A DNA stretch of 64,000 nucleotides from Parashewanella tropica (GTDB lineage: Bacteria; Pseudomonadota; Gammaproteobacteria; Enterobacterales; Shewanellaceae). Every line of letters begins with the position of its first letter. Within the stretch, counting starts at the first letter, position 1. The position numbers were made by a program, and so were the translations under genes. The DNA is taken from positions 1,971,501 to 2,035,500 of the forward strand of contig NZ_CP037951.1 in assembly GCF_004358445.1 (NCBI RefSeq), in the 5' to 3' direction. Below, piece by piece: positions 16,837-28,546 of this stretch. A model generated the notes under the pieces. It was given only the letters and a program-made list of their open reading frames with translations, was not told where the DNA came from and did not search any database.

Positions 16837-17388
16837 TTTAAGAGCATCAAGTTCTTAATGTGAAAGCACTAGCTGGTGATTGATATGAATATTTTTGTGG
16901 TCAAAATGTTACACTTAACCTTGCTAAGCGTATGCAGATTAATTAATGAATACATAGAATAGTAAATCCTGAAGCCATCATGTCTTTATGGAATCAAATA
17001 TTTTGATGTTAGATTTTCTTGTGATATTGAATAGATAGAAGGTGAGTGGAAGCTTTTAATTAATAAGATGTAATGACAAAAAACAAAAGTCTTAGACTAT
17101 GTTACAGTCACAAGCCTATTAGTGTAAAAATGAGCTCTAAATCATTATTACAACGCGCAAGTACGCAAGCCACGTTTTACGTGGCTTTTTTATCTAGGAA
17201 ACAATATCCAGTCTTAAAACCTTCAGATATTGTCATTTTAAAAAAACCAAAATATCAAATGAGATTAATCTTACTTGGCTGGATATTTAACCATACCTAA
17301 AGGTTATAAAATATATTTATCTATTATTTTTGATTATTTATTTAAGTCGATAATCTAGCACGTCGTACTGTATAGGGAACGTCGTGTC
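16837..17388. other. 552-bp gap with an orphan terminator before the cys cluster
   Basis: No convincing protein gene. A 75-codon frame (17073-17300) runs straight through the terminator hairpin at 17167, so it is not credible. The presence of a strong terminator with no gene just before it suggests a short non-coding transcript from about 17050 to 17191, or a leader. The promoter of cysJ must lie between 17191 and 17389; I could not identify a CysB site, whose consensus is too loose for eye inspection. Confidence 0.5.
17167..17191 (+). terminator. Orphan Rho-independent terminator
   Basis: Stem AAGCCACGT, three-base loop, ACGTGGCTT, running into a tract of six T. It is a strong intrinsic terminator on the plus strand, about 330 bp after the nearest plus-strand gene, so it may end a small RNA rather than the secreted-protein transcript. 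Confidence 0.8.
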
Positions 17389-19200
17389 ATGTTACTTAAG
17401 GAATTATCGGCTTTAGCCAGTCCACTCAATGATCAGCAGCTTAATCAGTTGCAACAAACAGCAGCTGAGCTAACGCCCCAGCAGATGTCATGGATCAGTG
17501 GCTACTTCTGGGGGTTAAGCCAAACTCAATCGGCTGGACAGTTACAGCCAGAACCACAGTATGCTGTGTCTAACCAGCCTGCCGGTAAGCTCACTATTAT
17601 TTATGCTTCGCAAACAGGGAATGCTAAAGGCGTTGCTGAAGCACTGAAAGAGGATGCTAGTACAGCAGGTGTAGCCGTAGAACTCTTTTCCGCTGGAGAT
17701 TACAAAGGCAAAAAACTGTCGAAAGAAAGCCACGTCATTATTATTGCGTCCACTCATGGTGAGGGTGAAGCGCCAGATGATGCTATTGAACTGCATGAAT
17801 TTTTGCAGTCTAAGAAAGCACCAAAATTAACCAATCTGAAATATGCAGTGATTGGTTTAGGTGATTCCAGTTATGAATTCTTTTGCCAGACGGCAAAAGA
17901 CTTTGACAATTACCTGTCTAAACTGGGTGCAGAGGCAATACTTCCGCGCTTGGATTGTGATGTTGACTATGATGTTCCAGCAACCAAGTGGCGACAAATG
18001 GCATTGGATAAAGTTAAACAAACCTTATCAGTCACTGATACCAAAGTGGTACAACTTCCACTTAACCATGCCCAATCTGTGGTATCGGCCTATTCAAAGC
18101 AAAATCCATTTTCAGCTACCTTGCTGACCAATCAAAAAATTACTGGGCGTTGTTCAGGTAAGGATGTTCGTCATATTGAAATTGATCTCGAAGGTTCTGA
18201 TTTAATCTACCAGCCAGGTGATGCCTTGGGTATCTGGTATGACAATGATCCTGCCTTGGCAGATAAAGTGATTACAAGTGTTGGACTTGACGGCTCTGAG
18301 GTAGTTGAGGTGGAAGGTGAGCGTTGTTCGCTCAAACAGGCACTCATTAGTAAATTTGAAATCACTGCCGCTAATCCACAACTGGTAACAAAATTTGCAG
18401 AGCTATCCGGTAGTAAACCGCTCACCAAGCTATTGGAAAATAAAGAGCAGCTACGTCGCTATGCCAGTAATCATCAGATCATCGATGTACTGACTGAAAA
18501 GGAAACCAAACTGACGGCAGAGCAGCTTATTGGCTTGCTGCGCAGGTTAACCCCACGCTTATATTCCATAGCTTCAAGTCAGGCAGAAGTGGATGATGAA
18601 GTTCACTTAACTGTTGGGCTTGTTGAATACGAGCAAGACGGAGAGCTCCGCCAAGGTGGGGCATCCAGTTACTTATCGAGTCGACTTGAAGAAGGTGATG
18701 AAGTGAAGGTTTTCGTTGAGCCTAATAGTAATTTCAAGTTACCAGAGGATGACAATACACCTGTGATAATGATTGGCCCAGGTACTGGTATTGCACCGTT
18801 TCGCGCTTTTGTTCAAGAGCGGGATAACCGCAATGCAGAAGGTAAGAACTGGTTATTTTTTGGTGATAGAACTTTTACTGAAGATTTCCTCTATCAGGTT
18901 GAATGGCAGAAATACCTCAAGTCTGGGGTTGTAACCCAGATGGATGTGGCATTTAGCCGTGATCAAGCAGAAAAGGTCTACGTTCAACACAGAATATTAG
19001 AGCATGCAGCTCAAGTCTGGCAGTGGTTGCAAGATGGTGCCCATGTTTATGTTTGTGGTGATGCAAATCAAATGGCTAAAGATGTCCATGAAGCCCTGCT
19101 CAACGTCGTAGAACAGCAAGGTGAACAAAGCCGTGAACAGGCGGAGCAGTATCTGAACGATCTGCGCAAGAACAAGCGTTATCAAAGGGATGTATATTAA
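17389..19200 (+). CDS. cysJ: Sulfite reductase (NADPH) flavoprotein alpha subunit
   Basis: A 603-residue diflavin reductase, the usual size. Order: an N-terminal flavodoxin domain (residues about 65-205, FMN loop [15 protein letters not shown] and [10 protein letters not shown]), a connecting FAD-binding domain (RLYSIASSQ), and an NADPH-binding ferredoxin-reductase module ([36 protein letters not shown]). It passes electrons from NADPH through FAD and FMN to CysI. It is the first gene of the sulfate assimilation cluster and its stop overlaps the cysI start by one base. Confidence 0.97.
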   Translation: MLLKELSALASPLNDQQLNQLQQTAAELTPQQMSWISGYFWGLSQTQSAGQLQPEPQYAVSNQPAGKLTIIYASQTGNAKGVAEALKEDASTAGVAVELFSAGDYKGKKLSKESHVIIIASTHGEGEAPDDAIELHEFLQSKKAPKLTNLKYAVIGLGDSSYEFFCQTAKDFDNYLSKLGAEAILPRLDCDVDYDVPATKWRQMALDKVKQTLSVTDTKVVQLPLNHAQSVVSAYSKQNPFSATLLTNQKITGRCSGKDVRHIEIDLEGSDLIYQPGDALGIWYDNDPALADKVITSVGLDGSEVVEVEGERCSLKQALISKFEITAANPQLVTKFAELSGSKPLTKLLENKEQLRRYASNHQIIDVLTEKETKLTAEQLIGLLRRLTPRLYSIASSQAEVDDEVHLTVGLVEYEQDGELRQGGASSYLSSRLEEGDEVKVFVEPNSNFKLPEDDNTPVIMIGPGTGIAPFRAFVQERDNRNAEGKNWLFFGDRTFTEDFLYQVEWQKYLKSGVVTQMDVAFSRDQAEKVYVQHRILEHAAQVWQWLQDGAHVYVCGDANQMAKDVHEALLNVVEQQGEQSREQAEQYLNDLRKNKRYQRDVY

Positions 19201-20891
19201 TGAGCGAGCAAAAATTATCAGATAATGAACGCCTAAAGCGTGAAAGTAACTTATTGCGTGGCACGATTGTTGACGATTTGAAAGATCATATGACGGGTGG
19301 GTTTAACGCTGATAACTTTCAGCTGATCCGGTTTCACGGCATGTACCAGCAAGATGATCGTGATATCCGTGCAGAGAGAGCCAAGCAAAAACTCGAACCT
19401 CTGCAAAATGTCATGCTACGGGCAAGGATGCCAGGGGGAATTATTACCCCGACACAGTGGTTGGCGATTGACAAGTTCGCTGAAAAACACTCGGTATATG
19501 GAAGTATTCGCCTGACGACCCGCCAGACATTTCAGTTTCACGGTGTATTGAAGCCCAACATCAAACTGATGCACCAGACACTCAATCAAATTGGCATTGA
19601 CTCCATCGCTACTGCAGGGGATGTAAATCGAAATGTTTTGTGCACGTCGAATCCAGTAGAGTCAACGCTTCATCTTGAAGCTTATGAGTGGGCGAAAAAG
19701 ATCAGCGAGCACCTACTGCCAAAGACTAGAGCTTATGCCGAGATCTGGCTTGATGGAGAAAAGCTTGAAACCACAGAAAATGAGCCGATCCTAGGAAACA
19801 CCTATTTACCTAGAAAATTCAAAACAACCGTGGTGATCCCTCCGCAAAATGACGTGGATGTGCATGCTAATGATTTAAACTTTGTCGCGATTGCTGAAGA
19901 AGGTAAGTTGGTAGGTTTTAACGTATTAGTGGGCGGTGGTTTGGCCATGACACATGGTGACAAGTCGACCTATCCCCGCCGCGCCGATGATTTCGGGTTT
20001 GTATCTCTAGAAAAGACCCTCGATGTTGCAGCAGCAGTCGTAACGACTCAACGTGATTGGGGTAATCGTTCTAATCGAAAAAATGCCAAAACCAAATACA
20101 CACTCGATCGTGTTGGGAAAGATGTATTCAAGGCAGAAGTTGAAAAACGAGCCGGAGTTGAGTTTGCTGAAAGTCGTCCTTATGAGTTTACCGGACGTGG
20201 TGATCGTTTCGGTTGGGTAGAGGGCATTGATGGTAAATATCACCTAACTCTATTTATCGAAAATGGTCGCTTACTCGACTTTCCCGACAAGCCCCTAAAA
20301 GCTGGTGTTGCTGAGATAGCTAAAGTCCATAAAGGTGATTTTAGAATGACCGCCAATCAAAACCTGATTGTAGCGGGCGTTGCAGTTGAAGATAAACAGC
20401 AAATAGAAAATATCGCCCGCGAACATGGTTTGCTCGATGATGGTGTCAGTCAACAGCGGAAAAACTCAATGGCTTGTGTTTCCTTTCCAACTTGTCCATT
20501 GGCAATGGCTGAGGCAGAACGTTTTTTGCCTGAGTTTGTGACTGATGTAGAAGGGCTTTTGGCAAAGAACGGCTTAGGTAAGGATGAAAACATAATCTTG
20601 CGAGTTACTGGCTGCCCTAATGGTTGTGGTCGGGCAATGTTGGCGGAAATCGGCTTAGTTGGTAAAGCTCCGGGTCGTTATAACCTTCACATAGGTGGTA
20701 ATCGTAGCGGGACTCGAATACCTAAGATGTATCGAGAAAACATCACGGTTGCGCAAATCATGGAAGAGATCGATGAATTAGTTGGGCGTTGGGCTGCTGA
20801 GCGTCAGCAAGGGGAAGATTTTGGTGATTTCACAATTCGCGCCGAAATTATCGAGCCAGTATTGGTTTCTAAGAGGGATTTCTATGCCTAA
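19200..20891 (+). CDS. cysI: Sulfite reductase haemoprotein beta subunit
   Basis: A 563-residue sirohaem/[4Fe-4S] sulfite reductase. The cluster ligands are seen as CVSFPTC and CPNGC, the C-x5-C and C-x3-C pairs of the family. The substrate-binding region includes [12 protein letters not shown]. The enzyme reduces sulfite by six electrons to sulfide for cysteine synthesis. Translation is coupled to cysJ (TAATG overlap), and the 3' end overlaps the cysH start by eight bases. Confidence 0.97.
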   Translation: MSEQKLSDNERLKRESNLLRGTIVDDLKDHMTGGFNADNFQLIRFHGMYQQDDRDIRAERAKQKLEPLQNVMLRARMPGGIITPTQWLAIDKFAEKHSVYGSIRLTTRQTFQFHGVLKPNIKLMHQTLNQIGIDSIATAGDVNRNVLCTSNPVESTLHLEAYEWAKKISEHLLPKTRAYAEIWLDGEKLETTENEPILGNTYLPRKFKTTVVIPPQNDVDVHANDLNFVAIAEEGKLVGFNVLVGGGLAMTHGDKSTYPRRADDFGFVSLEKTLDVAAAVVTTQRDWGNRSNRKNAKTKYTLDRVGKDVFKAEVEKRAGVEFAESRPYEFTGRGDRFGWVEGIDGKYHLTLFIENGRLLDFPDKPLKAGVAEIAKVHKGDFRMTANQNLIVAGVAVEDKQQIENIAREHGLLDDGVSQQRKNSMACVSFPTCPLAMAEAERFLPEFVTDVEGLLAKNGLGKDENIILRVTGCPNGCGRAMLAEIGLVGKAPGRYNLHIGGNRSGTRIPKMYRENITVAQIMEEIDELVGRWAAERQQGEDFGDFTIRAEIIEPVLVSKRDFYA

Positions 20892-21645
20892 TTTAGATTT
20901 AGCTGATTTGGTAAAACAAAATAAAGCTGAACAAACCATACAGCTTTCCGAAATCAATACTGAACTGGAAGCACTTTCTGCCGAAGAGCGTATTCGTTGG
21001 GCTCTCAAAAATCTTCAAGGTGAGTTTGCATTAGCTTCGAGCTTTGGGATCCAGTCGGCGGTGATGCTTCATATGGTAACTAGGGCAAAGTCTAATATTC
21101 CGGTGATTTTAACCGATACCGGATATCTGTTTCCAGAAACCTATCAATTTATCGACACTTTGACCGACCGATTGTCGTTGAACCTGCATGTCTATCGCGC
21201 GGAATCATCGCCAGCATGGCAGGAAGCGCGATTTGGAAAGCTTTGGGAGCAAGGTGTAGACGGGATAAAACAGTATAACGACCTTAATAAAGTAGAACCA
21301 ATGCGACGGGCGTTAGAAGAGCTGAATATTGGGACTTGGTTTTCCGGTTTACGACGTGATCAGGCTGAGTCACGAGCATCCTTGCCTATTTTAGCTGTGC
21401 AGAATGGTCTGTTTAAATTCCTACCTTTGATTGATTGGAGTAATAAAAAGATCCATCAATATCTGAACACGCATGATCTGCCTTATCACCCTCTTTGGGA
21501 AAAGGGTTATCTGTCAGTTGGTGATACCCATACGACCCGCAAGTGGGAACCAGGTATGAAAGAAGAAGACACTCGTTTTTTCGGACTCAAGCGTGAGTGC
21601 GGACTGCATGAAGGTAACGGTGAATACGGCGGTTCTGGCATATAA
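20884..21645 (+). CDS. cysH: Phosphoadenosine phosphosulfate (PAPS) reductase
   Basis: A 253-residue PAPS reductase. The nucleotide-binding PP-loop is [13 protein letters not shown], and the C-terminal catalytic Cys239 is in ECGLHEG, as in E. coli. There is no Cys-Cys pair or C-x2-C, so it is the PAPS-using, thioredoxin-dependent type rather than the [4Fe-4S] APS reductase type. This agrees with a CysC kinase in the same cluster. The start ATG at 20884 lies inside the end of cysI; a longer frame begins at 20782 but has no support. Confidence 0.96.
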   Translation: MPNLDLADLVKQNKAEQTIQLSEINTELEALSAEERIRWALKNLQGEFALASSFGIQSAVMLHMVTRAKSNIPVILTDTGYLFPETYQFIDTLTDRLSLNLHVYRAESSPAWQEARFGKLWEQGVDGIKQYNDLNKVEPMRRALEELNIGTWFSGLRRDQAESRASLPILAVQNGLFKFLPLIDWSNKKIHQYLNTHDLPYHPLWEKGYLSVGDTHTTRKWEPGMKEEDTRFFGLKRECGLHEGNGEYGGSGI

Positions 21646-21656
21646 GGAAGTTTAAA

Positions 21657-23066
21657 ATGGATTATTTACCAATTTTTGCAGATCTCAAGCGTAGACCTTG
21701 TCTAGTTGTCGGTGGTGGAGAGGTTGCATGGCGTAAAACCCGTATGCTGTTAAAGGCAGGAGCTGATGTTCGCCTAGTTGCGCCGGAGATTAATTCGGAT
21801 TTTAAGCAAGCTTTGCAGTCTGATGAAATCACCTTGTTAGCTCAAGAATTTTCCCCTGCGCATTTAGACGGGATCTTTTTGGCCATAGCCGCTACCGACA
21901 GTAAGACGGTTAATGCACTTGTTTATCAATCTGCCAATCAACGTCAGGTCTTAGTGAACGTGGTTGATGATACTAAACGTTGCAGCTTTATTGTTCCCTC
22001 TATCGTTGATCGTTCACCCATTATTGTGGCGATTTCTTCTTCAGGTCGTGCGCCAGTTCTTGCGCGGTTAATTCGTGAGAAACTCGAAGCTATTTTGCCA
22101 CAGCACCTAGGAAAAATGGCTGAGATTGCAGGGCGATTCCGTACCAAGCTGACAAAGGTCGTCAATACGTTGACAGCTCGCCGTTATTTTTGGGAGCAAG
22201 CATTTAATGGGCGCTTTTCTGAGTTCGTAGCGGCTGGTCGAGATAAAGATGCTGAGCAGGAGTTGCAAGCTTTGTCCCGTAAGGTTGAACCGAAAGGTCA
22301 AGTAGCGCTGATTGGTGCTGGGCCGGGTGATGCTGGGTTATTGACGTTGCGAGCATTACAACTAATGCAACAAGCTGATGTGGTGCTTCATGACTACTTA
22401 GTTTCAGACGAGGTGATGGAATTAGTCCGTCGTGATGCTGAATTAGTGAGTGTCGGAAAAAAAGCCGGATTCCACAGTGTGCCTCAGGAGGAAACCAACC
22501 GTTTGTTGGTGCATTACGCTCAGCAAGGTAAGCGAGTTGTTCGGCTTAAAGGTGGTGATCCGTTTGTTTTTGGCCGTGGTGGTGAGGAGCTCGAAGTCTT
22601 ATTTGAGGCAGGCATCTCATTTCAGGTTGTTCCTGGGATCACGGCTGCGGCAGGAGCGACGGCTTATGCAGGGATCCCTCTAACTCATCGAGATTATGCG
22701 CAGAGTACGATGTTTATTACTGGGCACCTTAAACCAGATGGAGATCAAGTCGACTGGTCGACCTTGGCTCGTGGTAAACAAACCTTGGTTATTTATATGG
22801 GACTGATGAAAGCCTGTCATATTGAAAATCAGTTGATATCGCATGGACGCTCGATTGAAACGCCTGTGGCGATCATTGAGCGTGGTACCCAGAAACATCA
22901 GAAAGTGTTGAAAGGTCAGTTAAGTGAGCTTACTGATTTAGCTGAACATGCGGCTTCCCCATCTTTGATTGTGGTGGGAGAGGTTGTGAATTTATCAGAA
23001 AAATTACATTGGTTCGGAAAGCAGGAACAACAAGTACAACATACAGCCGTTGTCAGGCTGGCGTAG
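21657..23066 (+). CDS. cysG: Sirohaem synthase (CysG), trifunctional
   Basis: A 469-residue enzyme. The N-terminal half is precorrin-2 dehydrogenase/ferrochelatase (CysG-B): an NAD-binding [20 protein letters not shown] and [18 protein letters not shown]. The C-terminal half is uroporphyrinogen III methyltransferase (CysG-A): [42 protein letters not shown] and [20 protein letters not shown]. It makes the sirohaem needed by CysI, which explains its place in the operon. A gap of 11 bases follows cysH. Confidence 0.97.
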   Translation: MDYLPIFADLKRRPCLVVGGGEVAWRKTRMLLKAGADVRLVAPEINSDFKQALQSDEITLLAQEFSPAHLDGIFLAIAATDSKTVNALVYQSANQRQVLVNVVDDTKRCSFIVPSIVDRSPIIVAISSSGRAPVLARLIREKLEAILPQHLGKMAEIAGRFRTKLTKVVNTLTARRYFWEQAFNGRFSEFVAAGRDKDAEQELQALSRKVEPKGQVALIGAGPGDAGLLTLRALQLMQQADVVLHDYLVSDEVMELVRRDAELVSVGKKAGFHSVPQEETNRLLVHYAQQGKRVVRLKGGDPFVFGRGGEELEVLFEAGISFQVVPGITAAAGATAYAGIPLTHRDYAQSTMFITGHLKPDGDQVDWSTLARGKQTLVIYMGLMKACHIENQLISHGRSIETPVAIIERGTQKHQKVLKGQLSELTDLAEHAASPSLIVVGEVVNLSEKLHWFGKQEQQVQHTAVVRLA

Positions 23067-23095
23067 TTTGTAAAGGAAAATTTGGAAAGGATAGT

Positions 23096-24016
23096 ATGGA
23101 GAAAGTGATGAACCCTAAACGTTTAACCCACCTAAAACAGTTGGAAGCGGAAAGTATTCATATTATCCGTGAAGTAGCAGCCGAATTTGATAAACCTGTA
23201 ATGATGTATTCCATCGGTAAAGATTCGTCGGTGATGTTACACCTAGCCCGTAAAGCATTTTATCCGGGGAAAATCCCATTCCCTCTGCTTCATGTTGATA
23301 CTGACTGGAAGTTTCGAGAAATGATCGAATTTCGCGATCGAACTGCTAAGAAATATGGTTTTGATTTACTGGTGCACAAAAACCCTGAAGGTTTAGCTAT
23401 GGGAATGAGTCCATTTACCCATGGATCGTCTAAACACACTGACATTATGAAAACTCAGGGCCTTAAGCAAGCGTTGAATAAATACGGCTTTGATGCAGCT
23501 TTTGGCGGTGCTCGTCGTGATGAAGAAAAATCCCGCGCTAAGGAGCGGGTCTATTCTTTCCGTGACAAAAACCACACATGGGATCCCAAAAACCAGCGTC
23601 CAGAGTTATGGAAAACCTATAACGGGCAAATCAATAAAGGCGAAAGTATTCGTGTGTTTCCTTTATCCAACTGGACGGAATTGGATATTTGGCAATATAT
23701 CTACCTAGAAGGGATTGAAATTGTCCCCCTTTATTTGTCCGAAGTTCGTCCAGTTGTTAATCGCGATGGAATGCAGATCATGGTGGATGATGAACGTATG
23801 GAGCTGTTGCCGGGAGAGGAAATAGAACATAAAAGTGTTCGTTTTCGCACCTTGGGTTGTTATCCGCTTACAGGGGCTGTTGAGTCAGAGGCTAATACGC
23901 TGCAAGGCATTATAGAGGAAATGTTGGTAGCCACATCGAGTGAGCGCCAAGGCAGGGCAATTGACCACGATCAATCAGGGTCGATGGAATTAAAAAAACG
24001 TCAGGGCTACTTCTAA
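23096..24016 (+). CDS. cysD: Sulfate adenylyltransferase subunit 2
   Basis: About 306 residues of an ATP-sulfurylase small subunit of the PP-loop family ([35 protein letters not shown]). With CysN it makes adenosine phosphosulfate from sulfate and ATP. I begin at [10 protein letters not shown] (23096), preceded by GGAAAGGA; the second Met ([19 protein letters not shown]) at 23108 also has a ribosome site and is nearer the E. coli start. The open frame reaches back to 23009 inside cysG but has no support. It is part of the cys run. Confidence 0.96.
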   Translation: MEKVMNPKRLTHLKQLEAESIHIIREVAAEFDKPVMMYSIGKDSSVMLHLARKAFYPGKIPFPLLHVDTDWKFREMIEFRDRTAKKYGFDLLVHKNPEGLAMGMSPFTHGSSKHTDIMKTQGLKQALNKYGFDAAFGGARRDEEKSRAKERVYSFRDKNHTWDPKNQRPELWKTYNGQINKGESIRVFPLSNWTELDIWQYIYLEGIEIVPLYLSEVRPVVNRDGMQIMVDDERMELLPGEEIEHKSVRFRTLGCYPLTGAVESEANTLQGIIEEMLVATSSERQGRAIDHDQSGSMELKKRQGYF

Positions 24017-24027
24017 GGAAAAGATGA

Positions 24028-25452
24028 ATGAACAGCGTAATTGAACAACAAGTGGTTGAGTTGGGTATCGAAGCTTACTTGGAACAGCACCAGAACAAAT
24101 CCCTGCTTAGATTTCTCACCTGTGGCTCAGTAGATGACGGAAAGAGCACTCTGATTGGCAGATTACTTCATGATTCTCAGCAGATTTATGAAGATCAACT
24201 GGCAGCAATCCATGCAGACAGTCAGAAGGTTGGAACTACTGGTGACAAACCTGATCTGGCACTTCTCGTCGATGGCCTACAAGCTGAGCGAGAGCAAGGG
24301 ATCACCATTGACGTAGCTTATCGCTATTTCTCAACTAAAAAACGCAAATTCATCATTGCCGACACGCCGGGGCATGAGCAATACACTCGAAATATGGCAA
24401 CGGGTGCATCAACCTGTGACGTGGCAGTGATTTTGATAGATGCTCGAAAAGGCGTATTAGATCAAACTCGTCGTCACTCGTATATCGCCAGTCTGTTGGG
24501 AATACGACATTTTGTGGTTGCCGTAAATAAGATGGATTTGGTTGGCTTTGAACAGACGCGCTTTGAAGCTATACGTGATGAGTATCTAGCTTTTGCCGAG
24601 AAACTGAATTCAGATATCGACATTACCTTAGTGCCTTTATCGGCCTTAGAAGGCGACAACGTGGTTGAGCCTAGTTCACACACCCCTTGGTATGGAGGTG
24701 AGCCATTACTGGATATTTTAGAAGATATCGAAATTGGGCAGGAAAAAGGCAGTGGCGCATTTCGTTTTCCAGTTCAATACGTTAACCGTCCCAATCTAGA
24801 CTTTCGTGGTTTTGCTGGAACAGTGGCTTCAGGAACGGTAAAAGTTGGGGATGTCGTTAAAGCTCTGCCTTCTGGTAAATGTTCAAAGGTTAGCCGTATC
24901 GTAACCTTTGACGGTGATTTGGAGCAAACCTATTCAGGGCAAGCCGTAACACTGACGTTACAAGATGAGATTGATATTAGCCGCGGCGATACGCTGGTAC
25001 TTCATGATGATGAGGTGCCATTAAGTACTCATCTATTGGCTGATATTGTTTGGATGGCTGAAGCTCCTTTGGAAATCGGACGCCAATATGACATTAAAGT
25101 CGCGGGTAAGAAGGCGATTGGTTCTATTGGCGCTATTCGCCATCAGGTTGATATTAATAACTTGAATACCTTTACGGTTGAGCAGTTACCGCTAAATGGT
25201 ATTGGCTTGTGTGAGGTGGTGCTTAATGAGGCAATTGCAGTCGATTCGTATCGAGACTGTGCAGATACAGGAGGTTTTATCTTGATCGACCGCCTAACCA
25301 ATGTGACCGTTGGAACTGGCATGATTAGAGAAGCATTGCATGAGCCACAACATAGCCTTCACTACAGCTCGTTCGAAATGGAGCTTAATGCTTTGATCCG
25401 CAAACACTTCCCACACTGGGATGCTAAAGACCTCAGCAAGTTATTGGGATAA
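24028..25452 (+). CDS. cysN: Sulfate adenylyltransferase subunit 1, GTPase
   Basis: A 474-residue EF-Tu-like GTPase. G1 is [19 protein letters not shown]3 is [12 protein letters not shown], and G4 is NKMD. Its GTP hydrolysis drives APS synthesis by CysD. The length matches the stand-alone form; there is no fused CysC kinase domain, which is encoded separately at 27220. It starts 12 bases after cysD. Confidence 0.97.
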   Translation: MNSVIEQQVVELGIEAYLEQHQNKSLLRFLTCGSVDDGKSTLIGRLLHDSQQIYEDQLAAIHADSQKVGTTGDKPDLALLVDGLQAEREQGITIDVAYRYFSTKKRKFIIADTPGHEQYTRNMATGASTCDVAVILIDARKGVLDQTRRHSYIASLLGIRHFVVAVNKMDLVGFEQTRFEAIRDEYLAFAEKLNSDIDITLVPLSALEGDNVVEPSSHTPWYGGEPLLDILEDIEIGQEKGSGAFRFPVQYVNRPNLDFRGFAGTVASGTVKVGDVVKALPSGKCSKVSRIVTFDGDLEQTYSGQAVTLTLQDEIDISRGDTLVLHDDEVPLSTHLLADIVWMAEAPLEIGRQYDIKVAGKKAIGSIGAIRHQVDINNLNTFTVEQLPLNGIGLCEVVLNEAIAVDSYRDCADTGGFILIDRLTNVTVGTGMIREALHEPQHSLHYSSFEMELNALIRKHFPHWDAKDLSKLLG

Positions 25453-25456
25453 ATTC

Positions 25457-27193
25457 ATGAATTTGGAACAAGGTGTGGTGCTTGCCATGCTAATCGCGAT
25501 TGTGGCCTGTTTGCTGACTACGCGGATTAAACCAGCCTATTTGTTCGCAGCTGCTGCGTTTGTTGGCTTTCAAACAGGGATGATTGAATTAACGAAGCTT
25601 ACAGGTAACTTTACTAATTCATCGCTGTTAACTTTGGTTTTGTTGATCCTTGTTTCTATAGCATTGGAGAAAACTCGCTTGATCAGCTGGGTTGGCCGTC
25701 AAATTTCACAAGGCGGCCAATCAAGTGTTGTTGCTAAGCTTGGACTATCCACGGCCTTTCTATCCTCATTTACCAATAATACTGCAGTAGTTGTGTCACT
25801 CATTGGTGCCATTAAGCGCAATCAGCGACATGCCCCTTCGAGATTGTTAATACCTCTATCTTATACGGCCATTTTGGGTGGAACACTGACTCTGATCGGA
25901 ACATCCACAAATCTTATTATCAACAGTTTTGTCGAAGATGCAGGATTGCCTAGTCTCGACTTTTTTGCCCCAACGGTAATTGGTTTGGCTGTATTGGTGA
26001 TTGGATTGATGATATTGGTACCACTGAGCTATCTCTTGCCAGTATATGACGATGACCATCAAGATGAACTTCCTTATTTTCTTGAAGCTCACATTGAAGA
26101 TGGTTCTCCCTTAGCTGGAAAAACAGTTGCTGAGAATGGGTTGCGTGCATTACGGCGTCTGTTTTTGGCAGAAGTGATCCGAGATGGCAAAACCCTAGCG
26201 CCAGTGAATCCCGATATTCGTTTAGAAGTCGACGACACCCTGTTATTTTGCGGCGACATTGAAAGTGTAGCGAGCTTACAGGAGATTAAAGGTCTGCGTT
26301 TATTTGGCCAGCATCATTTGAATGGTCAATCTATGTTGGAATTGGTAGTGAGCCATTCTGCGGGGATTCGTGGTAAGACATTAAAAAGTGTCCATTTCAG
26401 GGAGCGATTCGATGCCGTTGTGGTAGCAATACGTCGTGGCCATGAACGATTGGCAGGTGGGCTTGGCAATATTGAACTTCATGCGGGTGATACGCTGGTT
26501 GTGGTACCGGGTAAGACATTTAAGGATAAAAAGCAGCAGCTCAACCGAGAATTTGTTCTAGTAAATGGTCTGGACTCTAGTGCAAGGCTCGATAGTAATA
26601 AAAGCTTTGCTGTTCTAGCCGGATTTACCTCAGTCATAGCTGCCGCATTATTTGGCATTTTACCTCTAATTAATGGGCTTGCCGTTTACCTCTTGGTTTT
26701 AGTGGCAAGTGGAATTATCTCTTTCAGTGAAATTCGCCGACGGTTTCCTATCGATATTGTAGTGATTGTTGGGTCTGCGTTGACCTTGGCTCAATTGATG
26801 ATATCAAGTGGTTTGTCTGAGCGTATGGGAAATATGCTGATGATGTCGTTTGATAGTTGGGGTATTTATGGTGCTTTGATCGTGACTTATCTGCTTACTT
26901 TGATACTCACTGAGTTGGTCACCAATAATGCGGCGGCGGCATTAGCCTTTCCCATATCCTATAGTTTGGCACTAAGTTATGGTGCTGATCCCATGCCTTT
27001 TATTATGGCACTGTTGTTCGGGGCGAGTGCAAGCTTTCTATCCCCGTATGGTTACCAGACTAATTTGCTGGTTTATAGCGTTGCTAACTACAAACTTAGG
27101 GATTTCTTTCGAGTGGGCTTACCGTTGTCGGTGGTTTATTCGGTTGTAGTGCTATTGCTGATCCCGTATCTGTTTCCTTTTTTTCCTTCTTAA
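25457..27193 (+). CDS. SLC13/DASS-type transporter with two RCK_C domains, probable sulfate importer
   Basis: A 578-residue membrane protein. Two blocks of about five or six hydrophobic helices flank a soluble middle section (residues about 190-375) that holds two TrkA-C/RCK_C-type domains: [20 protein letters not shown] ending FCGDIES, and [19 protein letters not shown] ending VVVPG. The signature [12 protein letters not shown] and the matching [14 protein letters not shown] are the inverted-repeat NT motifs of SLC13 transporters. Its place between cysN and cysC points to sulfate uptake. It starts five bases after cysN. A matching gene occupies the same place in several marine gammaproteobacteria. 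Confidence 0.9.
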   Translation: MNLEQGVVLAMLIAIVACLLTTRIKPAYLFAAAAFVGFQTGMIELTKLTGNFTNSSLLTLVLLILVSIALEKTRLISWVGRQISQGGQSSVVAKLGLSTAFLSSFTNNTAVVVSLIGAIKRNQRHAPSRLLIPLSYTAILGGTLTLIGTSTNLIINSFVEDAGLPSLDFFAPTVIGLAVLVIGLMILVPLSYLLPVYDDDHQDELPYFLEAHIEDGSPLAGKTVAENGLRALRRLFLAEVIRDGKTLAPVNPDIRLEVDDTLLFCGDIESVASLQEIKGLRLFGQHHLNGQSMLELVVSHSAGIRGKTLKSVHFRERFDAVVVAIRRGHERLAGGLGNIELHAGDTLVVVPGKTFKDKKQQLNREFVLVNGLDSSARLDSNKSFAVLAGFTSVIAAALFGILPLINGLAVYLLVLVASGIISFSEIRRRFPIDIVVIVGSALTLAQLMISSGLSERMGNMLMMSFDSWGIYGALIVTYLLTLILTELVTNNAAAALAFPISYSLALSYGADPMPFIMALLFGASASFLSPYGYQTNLLVYSVANYKLRDFFRVGLPLSVVYSVVVLLLIPYLFPFFPS

Positions 27194-27219
27194 AATTACA
27201 GCTTAATTCGGAGTTTATT

Positions 27220-27861
27220 ATGACTGCCCCAGTTGATTCTCAAAATACAGTTCAGCCACAAGATAATGAAAATATAGTATGGCACCGCCATCATGTTGAT
27301 AAGAGTTTCCGAGCTAAGCAGAAACAGCAGCAGCCTTGCGTAATATGGTTTACGGGGGTGAGTGGAGCAGGAAAATCAACAATAGCTGGCACATTAGAAT
27401 CTCGCTTGGCGGAAATGGGTTATCATACTTATTTGCTTGATGGCGATAATGTTCGGCATGGATTATGCCAAGATCTGAGCTTTTCAAAAGAAGATAGACA
27501 AGAGAATATTCGCCGGGTTGGTGAAGTAGCAAAGCTAATGACTGATGCTGGTTTGATTGTGCTCAGTGCTTTTATTTCACCCCATCAGCAGGAACGTCAA
27601 TTGGTGCGAGAACTGTTGCCTGACGGAGAGTTCCTGGAAGTATTTGTCGACACGCCTTTAGATGAATGTGAAAAGCGTGATCCAAAAGGCTTGTATAAGA
27701 AAGCGAGGGCAGGTGAGCTTAAGCAATTCACTGGTATTGATTCAGAGTATCAAGCGCCAAATATTCCTGAAATCCATCTCCATGCTGGGAATGCTTCTGT
27801 GACAGATTTGGTTGAACAATGTTTGCAGTCACTAAATGAGCGTCAGATTATTTGCTTATAA
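27220..27861 (+). CDS. cysC: Adenylylsulfate (APS) kinase
   Basis: A 213-residue P-loop kinase. The Walker A motif is [15 protein letters not shown], and the APS-binding motif is [16 protein letters not shown]. The lid region with [24 protein letters not shown] is clearly CysC. It phosphorylates APS to PAPS, the substrate of CysH. It is the last identified enzyme of the cys cluster and lies 26 bases after the transporter gene. Confidence 0.96.
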   Translation: MTAPVDSQNTVQPQDNENIVWHRHHVDKSFRAKQKQQQPCVIWFTGVSGAGKSTIAGTLESRLAEMGYHTYLLDGDNVRHGLCQDLSFSKEDRQENIRRVGEVAKLMTDAGLIVLSAFISPHQQERQLVRELLPDGEFLEVFVDTPLDECEKRDPKGLYKKARAGELKQFTGIDSEYQAPNIPEIHLHAGNASVTDLVEQCLQSLNERQIICL

Positions 27862-27880
27862 ACGCTCCAAGGAGCGAACC

Positions 27881-27979
27881 TTGAAATTTGTCCTTTCGTT
27901 AATGTTAATTAACGTTTCAGTTTTTTGTTTACTGACTTTTCTTTTTGTGAACAATTATAAATCGTGGTTAAAAAAATAA
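27881..27979 (+). CDS. Small single-span membrane protein (32 residues)
   Basis: A TTG-initiated frame that encodes 32 residues: a short N-terminus, one hydrophobic helix (KFVLSLMLINVSVFCLLTFL), and a positively charged C-terminus (NNYKSWLKK). The ribosome site AAGGAG lies six bases before the TTG, 20 bases after cysC ends. The combination of an ideal ribosome site, one membrane span and a basic end is typical of real small membrane proteins. No homolog is known to me; if real, it may modulate the transporter or be expressed with the cys cluster. Confidence 0.45.
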   Translation: MKFVLSLMLINVSVFCLLTFLFVNNYKSWLKK

Positions 27980-28030
27980 TTTTCTGTTTAGAACATATTT
28001 ACATTTCTGAACTAACTGAGGAATAAAGAA

Positions 28031-28258
28031 ATGGCAGCAATCAGAATAGAATTGGATACCGCAGTATTTAATGCTTTTAAGGGACGAACCATGCAAAATT
28101 TTATGAGAGTACCTATTCGTGACAAAGTTTATAGGATAAGTAAATTATCAGTGGGATATAGGGTTTTAGATGAATTCGACACCTTATCCACTACGCACAT
28201 AAAACGAAAAATCGAAGATTTTTTAAACATTTACACTAAACCATTAGTATCAGGATAA
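28031..28258 (+). CDS. Small hypothetical protein
   Basis: A 75-residue protein with a good ribosome site (GAGGAA eight bases before ATG). It is basic (MAAIRIELDTAVFNAFKGRT to SVGYRVLDEFDTLSTTHIKR) with mixed strands and helices, and has no membrane segment. I do not recognise the family. It lies 170 bp after cysC and about 290 bp before the next gene. Confidence 0.55.
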   Translation: MAAIRIELDTAVFNAFKGRTMQNFMRVPIRDKVYRISKLSVGYRVLDEFDTLSTTHIKRKIEDFLNIYTKPLVSG

Positions 28259-28546
28259 TGTTCAAAAGTGTTATCACCCAACTAATGTCATATTATAAAG
28301 CGATGCCAAATCATATTGAATTCAAGCTAATTTTTTACTAGGAACAATTCTATTTTATAGCGAGGAGGATGCCTACTGTACGTTTGTTTAAGTTAGAAAT
28401 GAGGCAAGAATGCCAAACTACCTAAATTTGCGTTAGTATCGTGCGGTAAAATGGAAAACAAGGCAGGTTGTCACTTTTTATGGTGTATCATTTTGACATT
28501 CAAAACACCTGTTTAAACTTAAAAAAACAATAACGAGCTTTATAAA

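Noticed and set aside
17073-17300. 75-codon open frame before cysJ
   Set aside because: It runs through a strong terminator hairpin, and its composition looks non-coding.
17301-17388. CysB operator and promoter for cysJ
   Set aside because: The CysB consensus is too weak to call by eye, and candidate -35/-10 pairs have poor spacing.
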